Under the pieces are notes generated by a model. The model saw only the letters and a program-made list of their open reading frames with translations, ran no database searches and had not been told where the DNA came from. From Candidatus Omnitrophota bacterium (GTDB taxonomy: Bacteria; Hinthialibacterota; Hinthialibacteria; Hinthialibacterales; Hinthialibacteraceae), in contig QZKN01000115.1 in assembly GCA_003598175.1 (NCBI GenBank), positions 1 to 35,892 on the forward strand: DNA of 35,892 bases, written 5' to 3'. Numbering within the stretch: the stretch's first letter is position 1; every line of letters begins with the position of its first letter. Of this stretch, positions 15,986 to 24,277 are shown in pieces. The position numbers and the translations under genes were made by a program.

Positions 15986-18277
15986 TCAATGCGAATGCGC
16001 CAACCTCCATGCGGCAATCGCCGCTTGTCCTAAACTCACACCGCCGTCTCCCGCAGGTGTTATGGAATTGGTCAGAACTTCGAATCGTTCAGTTTCCAGT
16101 AGAAATTTTGTTTTCTCCGTCAAAATCGCATTGGCGAATACGCCGCCGGAAAGAACGACGGTTGTCAGCTCATTCGTCTCTCGAATGTTCACGCAACAAG
16201 CCTTGATCGCTTGCGCAACGGAATTGTGAAAACGGGCGGCGCAAATCGCCTGCGATGTTCCGTCGCGAATATCTCGAACCAGCGCTTCGATCAGGTCCGG
16301 TGTACGTATCACGAAGCGGCCATTGCTGTTTTTTTCGGTCCGGGCGGAATAGAATCCTTCTTCCCGCTCCACTCCTGCGGCGATTCCTTCCAACTCGATC
16401 GGCGCCTGGCCTTCATATGTGTTTACGCTGCATAAATTCAGTATAGCGCTTGCCGCGTCAAACAGCCTACCCGCGCTGGAGGTCCGAGGCGTGTTGATGT
16501 TCTTTTCCATCATCTGCAAAACAACGGATCGTTCCGCATCACCGAGCGCAGGCAAATATTTGCGTGCAAATTCGTCGCCGTGGTTGCCGAACGCCGCGCG
16601 TAAAAATACATAGGCCATGCGGCAAGGATGTTTCGTCGTCGCATCTCCGCCCGGCTGCGGCATCAACTGCAAATGGCCAGCGCGTTCGTAATTCGCCAGA
16701 TCGCAAACGAGGAATTCGCCTCCCCACACCTCTCTGTTTTCACCCCATCCCAGGCCGTCGAAGGCGACGCCGATTACGCGGTCGGTTCTGCCGTGTTCGG
16801 CCAATACCGACGCGATGTGCGCATGATGATGCTGAATCGGCATCATCCGCAAACCGCTTTCCCGTGCATAACGCGTCGACACATAAGCGGGATGCAAATC
16901 GCAAGCGATTAGTTGAGGAAAAATTTTAAATACATCGCACAAATGCTCGATCGCCTGTAAAAACGCATGATATGCAAGCGCATTCTGCAAATCCCCGAGA
17001 TGGTGACTCAAAAATGCATTGCGACCTTGTGTCAGACAAATCACGTTGTTCATTTCCGCGCCGACCGCCAGAATGTCCGTCGCCGGCGGCGCAAACGCCA
17101 GTTCAACCGGAAACGGCGCATAACCACGCGAACGCCGCAAGAAATGCAATCCTCCTGCGGTTATGCGCACGACCGAATCGTCGGTGCGGATATGGATTTC
17201 GCGGTCGTGCATTAGAAAAAAATCGGCGATTTCAGCCAGCCGCCGCATCGCATCTTCATTTTCATGCGCAATCGGTTCGTCGCTTACGTTCGCGCTGGTC
17301 ATGACGAGCGCGAGATAGGGACCTTGCAGCAGCAGGTGATGAAGAGGCGTGTAAGGCAGCATGATGCCAAAATGGCCGCTTTTGGGCGCGATAAACGGCG
17401 AAAGCAGCGATATATCGGTTTTATGTAAAAGAAGAATCGGGCGTTCGCGGCTGAAGAGAATCGTTTCTTCCAGCTGCGTAAGGTGCGCGACTGTTTTCAC
17501 TTTTTCCACATCGTTCATCATGATCGCCAGCGGTTTCGCTTCGCGATATTTTCGCGCGCGCAGGCGCCGCACAGCTTCGTCGTTGGAGGCGTCGCACGCG
17601 AGATGAAAACCTCCGAGTCCTTTTATCGCCACGATTTTTCCCTGCGCAAGGAATCGAATACATTGCGAAATTGCATCATCGTATTCCAGCCGCTGGCCGT
17701 GACAGTCACACAGCCATACCTGCGGCCCGCAGGCCGCGCAGCAGGTGGGTTCCGCGTGAAAGCGGCGATTGCGTGGATCTTCGTATTCCGCTTGACAGGC
17801 TGTGCACATGGCGAAGTCGCGCATGGTGGTGCGGGAGCGATCGTAAGGAAGTTCACGAATGATGGTGTAGCGCGGTCCGCAGTTGGTGCAATTGAGGAAG
17901 GGATAACGAAAACGGCGATCCCCGGGATCGAAAAGTTCACGCCGGCAGTCGTCGCATGTCGCCATGTCCGGTGAAATCAAGGCCGTTTGTTTTTCCTGGC
18001 TGCGGCTTTCGCGAATTTGAAACCGTTTTGCATCGCATGGATCGACCGGCCACGTTTCCAAATTCTTGATAATAGCCAGCGGGGGAGGGGAAGATTGTAT
18101 TTCCTTCAGAAAACTTTCGACGGATTGCGATTCGCCCTCGACTTCGATTTCCACTCCCTGCGAGTCGTTCAACACGTATCCATTCAGATTGCATCGAGTC
18201 GCCAGTTCGTAGACAAAAGGGCGAAATCCGACGCCCTGCACCACTCCGGATACACGAATGCGAACGGCCCGTATCAT
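15986..18277 (-). CDS. hypF: Carbamoyltransferase HypF
   Basis: 763 residues, family length. HypF makes a carbamoyl group from carbamoyl phosphate and ATP and loads it on HypE. Domains in order: acylphosphatase (VRIRVSGVVQGVGFRPFVYEL, about 3-90), two zinc-finger-like parts with CxxC pairs (CDDC, CTNC, CTAC, CAAC; about 108-185), a YrdC-like domain (LAQGKIVAIKGLGGFHLACD, LRRSRGYAPFP; about 200-375) and a Kae1-like domain (QHHHAHIASVLAEHG, GVAFDGLGWGENREVWGGE, LSGGVFAN, SITPAGDGGVSLGQ). ATG 18277 shares ATGA with the hypB stop, which supports coupling and rules out the longer frame inside hypB. All key motifs look intact. Confidence 0.97.
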   Translation of the reverse strand: MIRAVRIRVSGVVQGVGFRPFVYELATRCNLNGYVLNDSQGVEIEVEGESQSVESFLKEIQSSPPPLAIIKNLETWPVDPCDAKRFQIRESRSQEKQTALISPDMATCDDCRRELFDPGDRRFRYPFLNCTNCGPRYTIIRELPYDRSRTTMRDFAMCTACQAEYEDPRNRRFHAEPTCCAACGPQVWLCDCHGQRLEYDDAISQCIRFLAQGKIVAIKGLGGFHLACDASNDEAVRRLRARKYREAKPLAIMMNDVEKVKTVAHLTQLEETILFSRERPILLLHKTDISLLSPFIAPKSGHFGIMLPYTPLHHLLLQGPYLALVMTSANVSDEPIAHENEDAMRRLAEIADFFLMHDREIHIRTDDSVVRITAGGLHFLRRSRGYAPFPVELAFAPPATDILAVGAEMNNVICLTQGRNAFLSHHLGDLQNALAYHAFLQAIEHLCDVFKIFPQLIACDLHPAYVSTRYARESGLRMMPIQHHHAHIASVLAEHGRTDRVIGVAFDGLGWGENREVWGGEFLVCDLANYERAGHLQLMPQPGGDATTKHPCRMAYVFLRAAFGNHGDEFARKYLPALGDAERSVVLQMMEKNINTPRTSSAGRLFDAASAILNLCSVNTYEGQAPIELEGIAAGVEREEGFYSARTEKNSNGRFVIRTPDLIEALVRDIRDGTSQAICAARFHNSVAQAIKACCVNIRETNELTTVVLSGGVFANAILTEKTKFLLETERFEVLTNSITPAGDGGVSLGQAAIAAWRLAHSH

Positions 18278-18924
18278 TTCGCCGCGGCGGATTCCTCGAT
18301 CCAGGCGAGAAATTCCTTCATCCCTTCTCCGGTTTTCATCGACGTTTTGAAAATTTTCATTTGTGGATTGATTGCATGCGCATCGGCTTCCATTTGGTCG
18401 ACGTGGCAATCGGTGTAGGGCAGCAAATCCATCTTCGTGATCACCATTGCGGAGGATACTCGTATCGCGGTGGGATATTTGGCGGGTTTATCATCCCCTT
18501 CCGTGACGGAAACAACCGCGACTTTGACGTCTTCACCGATGACAAAGCTGGCGGGGCAGACAAGGTTGCCGACATTTTCGATAAATAGAATTTTTGCTCC
18601 CTCGAGAGAAAATTCGTCCACCGCCTGCCGGATCATCTTTGCGTCCAGATGGCAGGCGCCGAGGGTGTTGAGTTGATAGGCGGGCAATCCCGCGCGTTCG
18701 ATGCGCAATTTGTCTTTGTCGGTCTGCAGGTCGCCTTCGATCACCGCCGTTCGCCCCCGCAAATCGGGAGCGAGCGACTCCAGCAAGCTCGTTTTGCCCG
18801 AACCGGGCGAGCCGATTAAATTTATGACGTAAATCCCTCTCTCGCGAAAATAGATTTTCAGCTCTTCCGCGACTTCCTGCCCTTTGGTTTTGACTTTTTC
18901 TTCAAGTTTGATTGTCGTCGTCAT
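18274..18924 (-). CDS. hypB: Hydrogenase nickel-incorporation GTPase HypB
   Basis: 216 residues. HypB is the GTPase that works with HypA to insert nickel into the hydrogenase large subunit. Walker A GSPGSGKT lies at 38-45, EGDLQTDKD at about 63-71, and the G-domain metal site comprises C91-H92 (GACHLDA) and C123 (NLVCPASF). TKMDLLPY gives guanine specificity. It lacks the N-terminal CxxCGC metal site and the His-rich stretch of some homologues, so it is the short, probably low-storage form. It overlaps hypA by 23 bp and hypF by 4 bp (ATGA). Confidence 0.97.
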   Translation of the reverse strand: MTTTIKLEEKVKTKGQEVAEELKIYFRERGIYVINLIGSPGSGKTSLLESLAPDLRGRTAVIEGDLQTDKDKLRIERAGLPAYQLNTLGACHLDAKMIRQAVDEFSLEGAKILFIENVGNLVCPASFVIGEDVKVAVVSVTEGDDKPAKYPTAIRVSSAMVITKMDLLPYTDCHVDQMEADAHAINPQMKIFKTSMKTGEGMKEFLAWIEESAAAK

Positions 18925-19258
18925 CCAATTCGATCTCCTGAACTCGTAAATCCGTCGCCGCGGAGTATTCCAACGCGCCGCCGCAATTCGGGCAGGCTGA
19001 TAAAGCCTCGCTGTCGCCCGGAAATCCGCCGCAGGTGGAGCAAATCCATTCGGGCCGCGACTCCATCATTTCAATTGCCGCTCCGTCCATGATCGTGCCG
19101 GCGGAAATGGCTTCGAGACAAAACGAAAGGCTCGCGGGATCCACGCCGGAATATTGGCCGACCTGCAATCGCACCCGGCGTATTTTGACCGCGTTGTGGC
19201 GGCGGGCTTCCCGCTCCACGCAATGAAAAATCTCTTCGGCAAAGGCCAATTCGTGCAT
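18902..19258 (-). CDS. hypA: Hydrogenase nickel metallochaperone HypA
   Basis: 118 residues. It starts MHELAFAEEIF, where His2 binds nickel, and holds a zinc site C73-x2-C76-x12-C89-x2-C92 (CSTC...CPNC). ATG 19258 is set by this N-terminus; the longer frame runs back into a non-coding stretch. An AGGATTG at a rather long distance may be the ribosome binding site. It is the first gene of hypA-B-F-C-D-E, and a 16-bp perfect palindrome lies 55 bp upstream. The C-terminus is acidic (DDDD). Confidence 0.96.
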   Translation of the reverse strand: MHELAFAEEIFHCVEREARRHNAVKIRRVRLQVGQYSGVDPASLSFCLEAISAGTIMDGAAIEMMESRPEWICSTCGGFPGDSEALSACPNCGGALEYSAATDLRVQEIELDDDDNQT

Positions 19259-19313
19259 AATTTCGATACACAATCCTCGAATAATATAATATTGTCCCCG
19301 CCAATTCACTATT

Positions 19314-19329
19314 CGGCAAGCGCTTGCCG
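19314..19329. promoter_or_regulatory. Perfect 16-bp palindrome upstream of hypA
   Basis: CGGCAAGCGCTTGCCG is fully self-complementary with no spacer. It lies 55 bp upstream of the hypA start in the only non-coding stretch before the operon, followed by an A+T-rich part (about 19280-19292) that could be a promoter -10 region. I infer a regulator binding site, but an origin as a remnant repeat is possible because the GCAAGC/GCTTGC words also occur in the type A elements. Confidence 0.45.
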
Positions 19330-19343
19330 GAAAAATCGGTGAA

Positions 19344-19598
19344 ATTATCTTTGATGGGTTGATGGCATCGATTGTCTGCGATTGGTACCGCGCAAAAATG
19401 TGTCCAGTATTCGAGGCTTTGCTCAACAAGCAAAACGGGGCAGCAGTCTTCTTTTCGGCGTTGATTGGTCACCCGTCGGTCGGGCATTACCCGCATGATT
19501 TTCTGGCACGAATACGCCTTGATTTCATACAGACCAGCGTAATCATCCGGGCGGAAGCCGTGAATTCGCAATTCATCGAAGACATTGTACCGCATCAA
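19344..19598 (-). pseudogene. Broken copy of part of the four-repeat protein gene
   Basis: In one frame this reads DELRIHGFRPDDYAGLYEI and on to CAVPIADNR. It matches residues about 167-238 of the protein at 21721-22911 (EELRIYGFRPDDYAGLCEI ... YAVPIADNR), with roughly 60% identity by eye. The DNA is also close: a run of about 30 bases around CGTAATCATCCGGGCGGAAG (plus strand) is nearly shared. The similarity begins and ends abruptly, without a fitting start or the other repeats, so this is a fragment left after duplication. It occupies the space between tspO and hypA. Confidence 0.8.
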
Positions 19599-19662
19599 TT
19601 GTTATAAAGAATCAGCATCAGGAGTCCCATGAATATTCCTCCTTGTATAAGTAGAGAGCCCG

Positions 19663-20145
19663 TCACGGATTCAACCTCCAAATGGCAAAAGTAAGCAGAG
19701 CGGCATAACTAACCCAAATGAGATAAGGAAGAAACAAGACTCCTGCAAGTCTCCGCACGTTCCAAAAGCAAATCATCGTCCAAAGTATGGCTATCCATAA
19801 AACCACAATTTCACATAACGCCGCTTCGATATTTTGCCAGGCGAAAAAAATTCCCGACCATAAACCGTTCAAAAATAGTTGAATCCCGAACAGGATGAGC
19901 GCCGGTTGAATATTTACGCATTTGCGTTGTTCCCAAATCAACCATGCCGCCGTTCCCATGCTACTATAGAGAAACGTCCATACCGGTCCAAATACCCACC
20001 CCGGCGGCGTCCAGGAGGGCTTCTCGAGGGTTTGGTACCATTCATTGACCGAAACGAATGTCAGCATGGAAGCCACGGCTTGCATGACAATACAAATCCC
20101 AAGGAAGAAAATCAGCGACAGCCATTTGCCCGTGAGTTTATTCAT
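19663..20145 (-). CDS. tspO: TspO/MBR family tryptophan-rich membrane protein
   Basis: 160 residues with five membrane helices, the TspO size and topology. The family marks are present: WYQTLEKPSWTPPGWVFGPVWTFLYSSMG, AALILFGIQLFLNGLWSGIFF-type helix with QLFLNGLWS, and a C-terminal helix LPYLIWVSYAALLTFAIWRLN. Bacterial TspO proteins bind porphyrins and affect tetrapyrrole or stress responses. The start overlaps the end of the SDR-fusion gene by 8 bp, so the two are co-translated. Tryptophan-rich as expected; no missing core motif seen. Confidence 0.95.
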   Translation of the reverse strand: MNKLTGKWLSLIFFLGICIVMQAVASMLTFVSVNEWYQTLEKPSWTPPGWVFGPVWTFLYSSMGTAAWLIWEQRKCVNIQPALILFGIQLFLNGLWSGIFFAWQNIEAALCEIVVLWIAILWTMICFWNVRRLAGVLFLPYLIWVSYAALLTFAIWRLNP

Positions 20146-21634
20146 TTGCTTTCCATTCTTGTCGCGCCGTCCGGATTATCCCCTTCAACATACCTCCAAA
20201 AACGCACAAGTGAATCGGATATAGTAGATACCAATACAGCAGTCCCTGCAAGCCGTGAGGATCGAAAATCGCCGTTTGCCTGATCTGTGATCCTTTTTCT
20301 GTTGCCTGCACTTCGAATTGCAGCCAGGCGCGTCCCGGCAATTTCATCTCGGCGGCAAGCCGCAATAAACGATCCGGCTCGAATTGTTCCACCCGCCAGA
20401 AATCAAGGGGATCTCCCACATACACGTTTTCCGGATCGCGTCTCCCTCGGCGAAGCCCGACGCCGCCTGCCAACAAATCCAGCCATCCCCTGATTTTCCA
20501 CAACCAGTTTCCATAATACCAACCGGTTTGCCCCCCAATTCGGCGAATCGGACGGAACGCAACGGTTGGGGGAACCTCGACATGATCCATACGCGAGTCC
20601 ACCAGTCGGGTTCCGAAACGAGTTCCCCCCCATTCCCGGATGATTCCGGCTGAAGAAAGCGCATCCGACCAGCGGGTTTCCGCGATCTCATGATCTTCAT
20701 TCCGCAAAGCCGTTGCGATGGCTTCGGAAACATTCATCGGACGAATCCCGAAAAATCGCTGCGCGGCTGCATCCTGCACAATGGTCGGATTGCGGATGCT
20801 ATCGATTAGTTTCCGTCCGATGCGCGCATACACGGGAGTTACCAATCCCAGCCACAGGCTGGAAAGGGAAGGAGTAAGAACCGGCACAGGAAGCATTAGC
20901 CGCGTCAATCCCCGCTGTTTCGCATATTCTTTCATTAGATCGCCATAGGAAACCACATCATTTCCACCGATTTCGAAAATCGGATTCCCCTCGACGGATT
21001 GGGTTAAAGCCTCCATCAAATAGTGCAAAAGATCGGTGATGCAAATCGGTTGCGTCGGAACCGAAACCCATCGTGGTGTAATCATGACCGGCAGGCGTTC
21101 CACCAGCGCGCGGATTATTTCAAACGACAGGCTGCCGGAACCGATGACGACTGACGCGCGAAACTCAATGACCTGTACGCCCGATTCACGCAAAATTTTT
21201 CCCACTTCCTGCCGGCTTTTCAAATGCGGAGAGAGATTTTCCTCCGGATTTCCCAATCCGCCTAAATAAATAATCCGTTTCACGCCGGCTTCTTTCGCTG
21301 CTTTGCCGAAATAGTGCGCCGCTTTTCGGTCTTCCTCTTCAAATTTTCCTTCGGAGGCCATCGAATGAATTAAATAATAGGCGGCTTGGATATTGCTCAT
21401 GGCGGTTCGCAATGAATCGGTTTCGAGCACATTCCCCTGGACGATTTCGACTTGTCGATTTTGACGGTGATGCAAATGTTCCGGTTTTCTCGCAAGGCAG
21501 CGAATTCGGCATCCTTTCGCTTCCAAACAGGTCAGCAGGCGGCCTCCAATATATCCGGTTGCCCCGGTGAGTAAAACCAACGACGGCTGAGAACATGATT
21601 TCGAAATGGAAGAGAAATTATGGTCGGTCTGCAT
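20138..21634 (-). CDS. SDR-family NAD(P)-binding protein fused to an SRPBCC (DUF2867) domain
   Basis: 498 residues from ATG 21634, which has AAAGGGA ahead; an upstream in-frame start is possible but lacks this signal. The N-terminal half is an atypical short-chain dehydrogenase/NmrA-like Rossmann domain: LVLLTGATGYIGGRLL (about 20-35), YYLIHSM, KRIIYLGGLG, EFRASVVIGSGS. The C-terminal half (about 330-498) resembles DUF2867 or a START-like ligand pocket: FWRVEQFEPDRLLRLAAEMKLPGRAWLQFEV and FDPHGLQGLLYWYLLYPIH. Such fusions are known in proteobacteria and cyanobacteria, with no settled substrate. It overlaps tspO, so the product may act on a lipid or tetrapyrrole-type ligand; that is only an inference. 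Confidence 0.88.
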   Translation of the reverse strand: MQTDHNFSSISKSCSQPSLVLLTGATGYIGGRLLTCLEAKGCRIRCLARKPEHLHHRQNRQVEIVQGNVLETDSLRTAMSNIQAAYYLIHSMASEGKFEEEDRKAAHYFGKAAKEAGVKRIIYLGGLGNPEENLSPHLKSRQEVGKILRESGVQVIEFRASVVIGSGSLSFEIIRALVERLPVMITPRWVSVPTQPICITDLLHYLMEALTQSVEGNPIFEIGGNDVVSYGDLMKEYAKQRGLTRLMLPVPVLTPSLSSLWLGLVTPVYARIGRKLIDSIRNPTIVQDAAAQRFFGIRPMNVSEAIATALRNEDHEIAETRWSDALSSAGIIREWGGTRFGTRLVDSRMDHVEVPPTVAFRPIRRIGGQTGWYYGNWLWKIRGWLDLLAGGVGLRRGRRDPENVYVGDPLDFWRVEQFEPDRLLRLAAEMKLPGRAWLQFEVQATEKGSQIRQTAIFDPHGLQGLLYWYLLYPIHLCVFGGMLKGIIRTARQEWKANE

Positions 21635-21720
21635 GGCGTGGATTCCCTTTTCTTCAAAATGGCTTGTCAGCCCAAAATGCCTGTTGACAGAGCTGTTGAT
21701 GATGGTCAATTGGCAACGGA

Positions 21721-22911
21721 TCAATCGAGGTTGGTAATTTTCTTCAATCGTTTTGACAATTCCCGGATTCCCTCGATCTTCGATTCATCCAGTTTGAGGA
21801 TCAATTCCAGCAAATCGACATGCGGTTCGATGTCGACGATGAATTTTCCGAGATCGACATCTTTATACGGTCCCAATTTGTGAACGTTGATTTTTCTGCC
21901 GGTTCGCCCGAGAGTGATCAATTCTTCCGCGGACGTGAAATAAAACAGGCGGGAATCATCCTTATTGTTTTGGACGGTGACGTAGGTTTCGTTGTAGCGC
22001 TTGCTCATATTGACAGAGGGAACGCCGCCGATGTAATCGCCCTTCATTTTTTTGGATAACGTCTCGCCATAGATGTCGATCAGTTCGGGGAGTTGGACTT
22101 TTTTGCGATCATTGACGCTCAGAAGACAGCCGGTGAGGTCGTATACTTTTTTATAAACGTCTTTTGCGGACAATGTAGCGAGTTCGTTCAGGCGGTATCG
22201 GTTGTCCGCGATGGGAACCGCATAAAAGAGAGTCCAACATTCGCGATTGTGCGCCACGAGCGAAACGGCGCAACGATCTTCCTCCGGCCGTTGATTCTCC
22301 ACGCGCCGGCCGGGCAATGCGCGTAAAATTTCCTGCCATGAAGACGCCTCGATTTCACACAGACCGGCGTAATCATCCGGGCGGAAGCCGTAGATCCGCA
22401 ATTCCTCGAGCAAATCGTGCAGCGCAAATGTCCCCAGCTCTTCGATTTCCGGTTCGGCGAGAAAATCATCGTCGCCGCGCGCGCTGCAGGAATAAAGCGT
22501 GTACGTGTGATCGGCATTTTTTCCGACCGAATAATTAACCACCCAATCCATGCCGCTTTCCGCAATTCTTTGCGAACCGATCAGGCGGCCGGGAAGGTGT
22601 GCGAAGACGCGTTCCGTATACACTTCCTGCGAATCGGGAAGATGAAGCGCTTTTAACTCCTCATCGCGCAGTTGCGGCGTGTAACCGATGTCGCGGTAAA
22701 GAAATTTCAGTTTCTCATACAGATAAGCGGCGTCGAAAGGACCTTCCGCGCCGTGTTGAAGGCTATCTGTCTTTTCTTTCGCATAATGAAGGATCCAACC
22801 GCCGTTTTCGTGCTTTTCCACGCTGACGGCGATGCCGGAACCGGGCGGGTGTTGATCTTGTAAATAGAGGCCGGGAAGCTGTGTGATAATTTCGGACCAG
22901 ATTGTTGTCAT
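21721..22911 (-). CDS. Unrecognised protein of four ~92-residue tandem repeats
   Basis: 396 residues, no signal peptide, no membrane segment, acidic. I do not recognise the family. Aligning it with itself shows four copies of a unit. Each opens with a short helix and LPG-like turn (LPGLYL at 12, LPGRLI at 106, LPGRRV at 199, MKGDYI at 289), continues through two or three beta strands (AVSVEKH...WILHYA; VVNYSVG...YTLYSC; AVSLVAH...WTLFYA; VTVQNN...RLFYF) and ends with a helix (YLYEKLKFLY; LHDLLEELRIYG; DVYKKVYDLTG). Spacing is 94, 93 and 90 residues. It starts 19 bp after the J-domain/SH3b gene and is probably co-transcribed. A broken copy lies at 19344-19598. The alpha-beta repeats could form a binding surface; function unknown. 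Confidence 0.7.
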   Translation of the reverse strand: MTTIWSEIITQLPGLYLQDQHPPGSGIAVSVEKHENGGWILHYAKEKTDSLQHGAEGPFDAAYLYEKLKFLYRDIGYTPQLRDEELKALHLPDSQEVYTERVFAHLPGRLIGSQRIAESGMDWVVNYSVGKNADHTYTLYSCSARGDDDFLAEPEIEELGTFALHDLLEELRIYGFRPDDYAGLCEIEASSWQEILRALPGRRVENQRPEEDRCAVSLVAHNRECWTLFYAVPIADNRYRLNELATLSAKDVYKKVYDLTGCLLSVNDRKKVQLPELIDIYGETLSKKMKGDYIGGVPSVNMSKRYNETYVTVQNNKDDSRLFYFTSAEELITLGRTGRKINVHKLGPYKDVDLGKFIVDIEPHVDLLELILKLDESKIEGIRELSKRLKKITNLD

Positions 22912-22930
22912 GTCGGAAGTAAATTTTTCG

Positions 22931-24061
22931 TTACGGCGTTAGAACTCGGACCAGCAGCGCGGACACATAACCGATGCGGCCGTCCTGCAATTCGATATGA
23001 TACCATCCGTTTTCTTCGCCAAGAATATAGAACACATCGCCGCGCTGAACCACCGTGAACCGTTCCTGATCGAGGCCGGGACCTCGGCGAACGAAGGCGC
23101 TCCACACCTGCTGTTCCGTATCCGGTCGAGTAAGATAAAGAGTTCCTCGCGTCCGTGATTCGATCATTTCAGGCGTCGGCGTCGTTGTCGGCAGCGTCGT
23201 TGGCGTATCGATAGCGGGTGTATCCGTAGGGGAAACCGGCGTTATCGATGGAGATGGCGTTTCGGGGAACACGGAAAGCATCGGCGTCATGGTCGGCGGT
23301 GAATAAGTGGGGGAAGGCAGGGGCGTCGCTGTTTCCGGAATCGGCGTCGGCGAAGTCTCCACATACGGCGTCTGTGTGGCGGTGAGAACGATCGCGATTT
23401 CACCGTGACGATCGTCTGGATTTTGCGATGAGGAACCCGATTTGTTCATCAGTCCCCACAAGGCGCCGATTAAGAGAATCGCTGCGGCCGAAAACAGGAC
23501 CAGGTTGCGTTTTTTTGTTTTTTTGCGCAATAAAAAGAGGGCGTCCGCCGTGAGTTTCAAACAACGGCTGTGATCCACGGTAGGCCACAGTTCGCGGGCG
23601 TTATAGGAATTGATGATCGCATTCGCGTGTTTGATCTCGCGCAGGCGCGTCGACATTCGTTGCGTGGCATCCTGCGCGGTATCGAATGCCTCCCGCCATT
23701 GTGTATGCAGCCGCTCGAAACGGGAGGACAATTCCGCATGATGGTTTTTTTGCGAGATCACCCATTTATCTTTCGGAAATTCATTGGAGAGAACCGTGAG
23801 ACATTTGAGCGAGGTTGGATAGTCTCGCTCCTCCAGTTTTTCGAGAAAAAGGCGTCCCAGATAGCGATATTTCTTTTCCGGCGTGTTTAAAACGGAATAC
23901 GCTTCGTTGATTTCCTTGAACTTTTCTTCCGCATTCGGTTGATCGTTCGAATCCGGATGGAATTGTTGCGCCAACGCACGAAACGCTTTGGAAATCTCGC
24001 TTTCGGATGCGCCGTATTCCACGCCCAGAATGTTGAAATAGTCTGTCAATCGTTTGTCCAT
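22931..24061 (-). CDS. Membrane protein with N-terminal J domain and C-terminal SH3b domain
   Basis: 376 residues. Residues 6-70 form a DnaJ J domain ([24 protein letters not shown]) with the HPD tripeptide at 35-37, needed to stimulate DnaK. A helical part of about 110 residues follows. One membrane helix lies at about 187-204 ([18 protein letters not shown]) after a KKTKKR stop-transfer-like cluster, then a Pro/Thr/Ser-rich linker (226-300) and a bacterial SH3b domain (about 306-374, GTLYLTR...[23 protein letters not shown]). By the positive-inside rule the J domain faces the cytoplasm and SH3b the periplasm. No DnaJ zinc domain. I infer a link between a DnaK-type chaperone and the cell wall. 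The downstream repeat-protein gene follows at 19 bp. Confidence 0.87.
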   Translation of the reverse strand: MDKRLTDYFNILGVEYGASESEISKAFRALAQQFHPDSNDQPNAEEKFKEINEAYSVLNTPEKKYRYLGRLFLEKLEERDYPTSLKCLTVLSNEFPKDKWVISQKNHHAELSSRFERLHTQWREAFDTAQDATQRMSTRLREIKHANAIINSYNARELWPTVDHSRCLKLTADALFLLRKKTKKRNLVLFSAAAILLIGALWGLMNKSGSSSQNPDDRHGEIAIVLTATQTPYVETSPTPIPETATPLPSPTYSPPTMTPMLSVFPETPSPSITPVSPTDTPAIDTPTTLPTTTPTPEMIESRTRGTLYLTRPDTEQQVWSAFVRRGPGLDQERFTVVQRGDVFYILGEENGWYHIELQDGRIGYVSALLVRVLTP

Positions 24062-24277
24062 GTCGATCTTTATATAAGATTGATACTTAAACCATAAGCC
24101 CGAAATGGTGGATTCGCTTCGCGCAATCCCTCTTCTCTTTTCTGATCTATTCTAAATAGAAATGAACGTATATCAAAAACCATTATGCTCGAAAATGGCG
24201 TCCGAGAAAACTGTCCTCCCCTTTCCGGCAACCAGGGATTATGGATTTCACTCCAAACATTAGCAGGTAATCAAGAA

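Noticed and set aside
18278..18409. N-terminal extension of HypF
   Set aside because: It lies in hypB in another frame; the acylphosphatase domain begins at ATG 18277.
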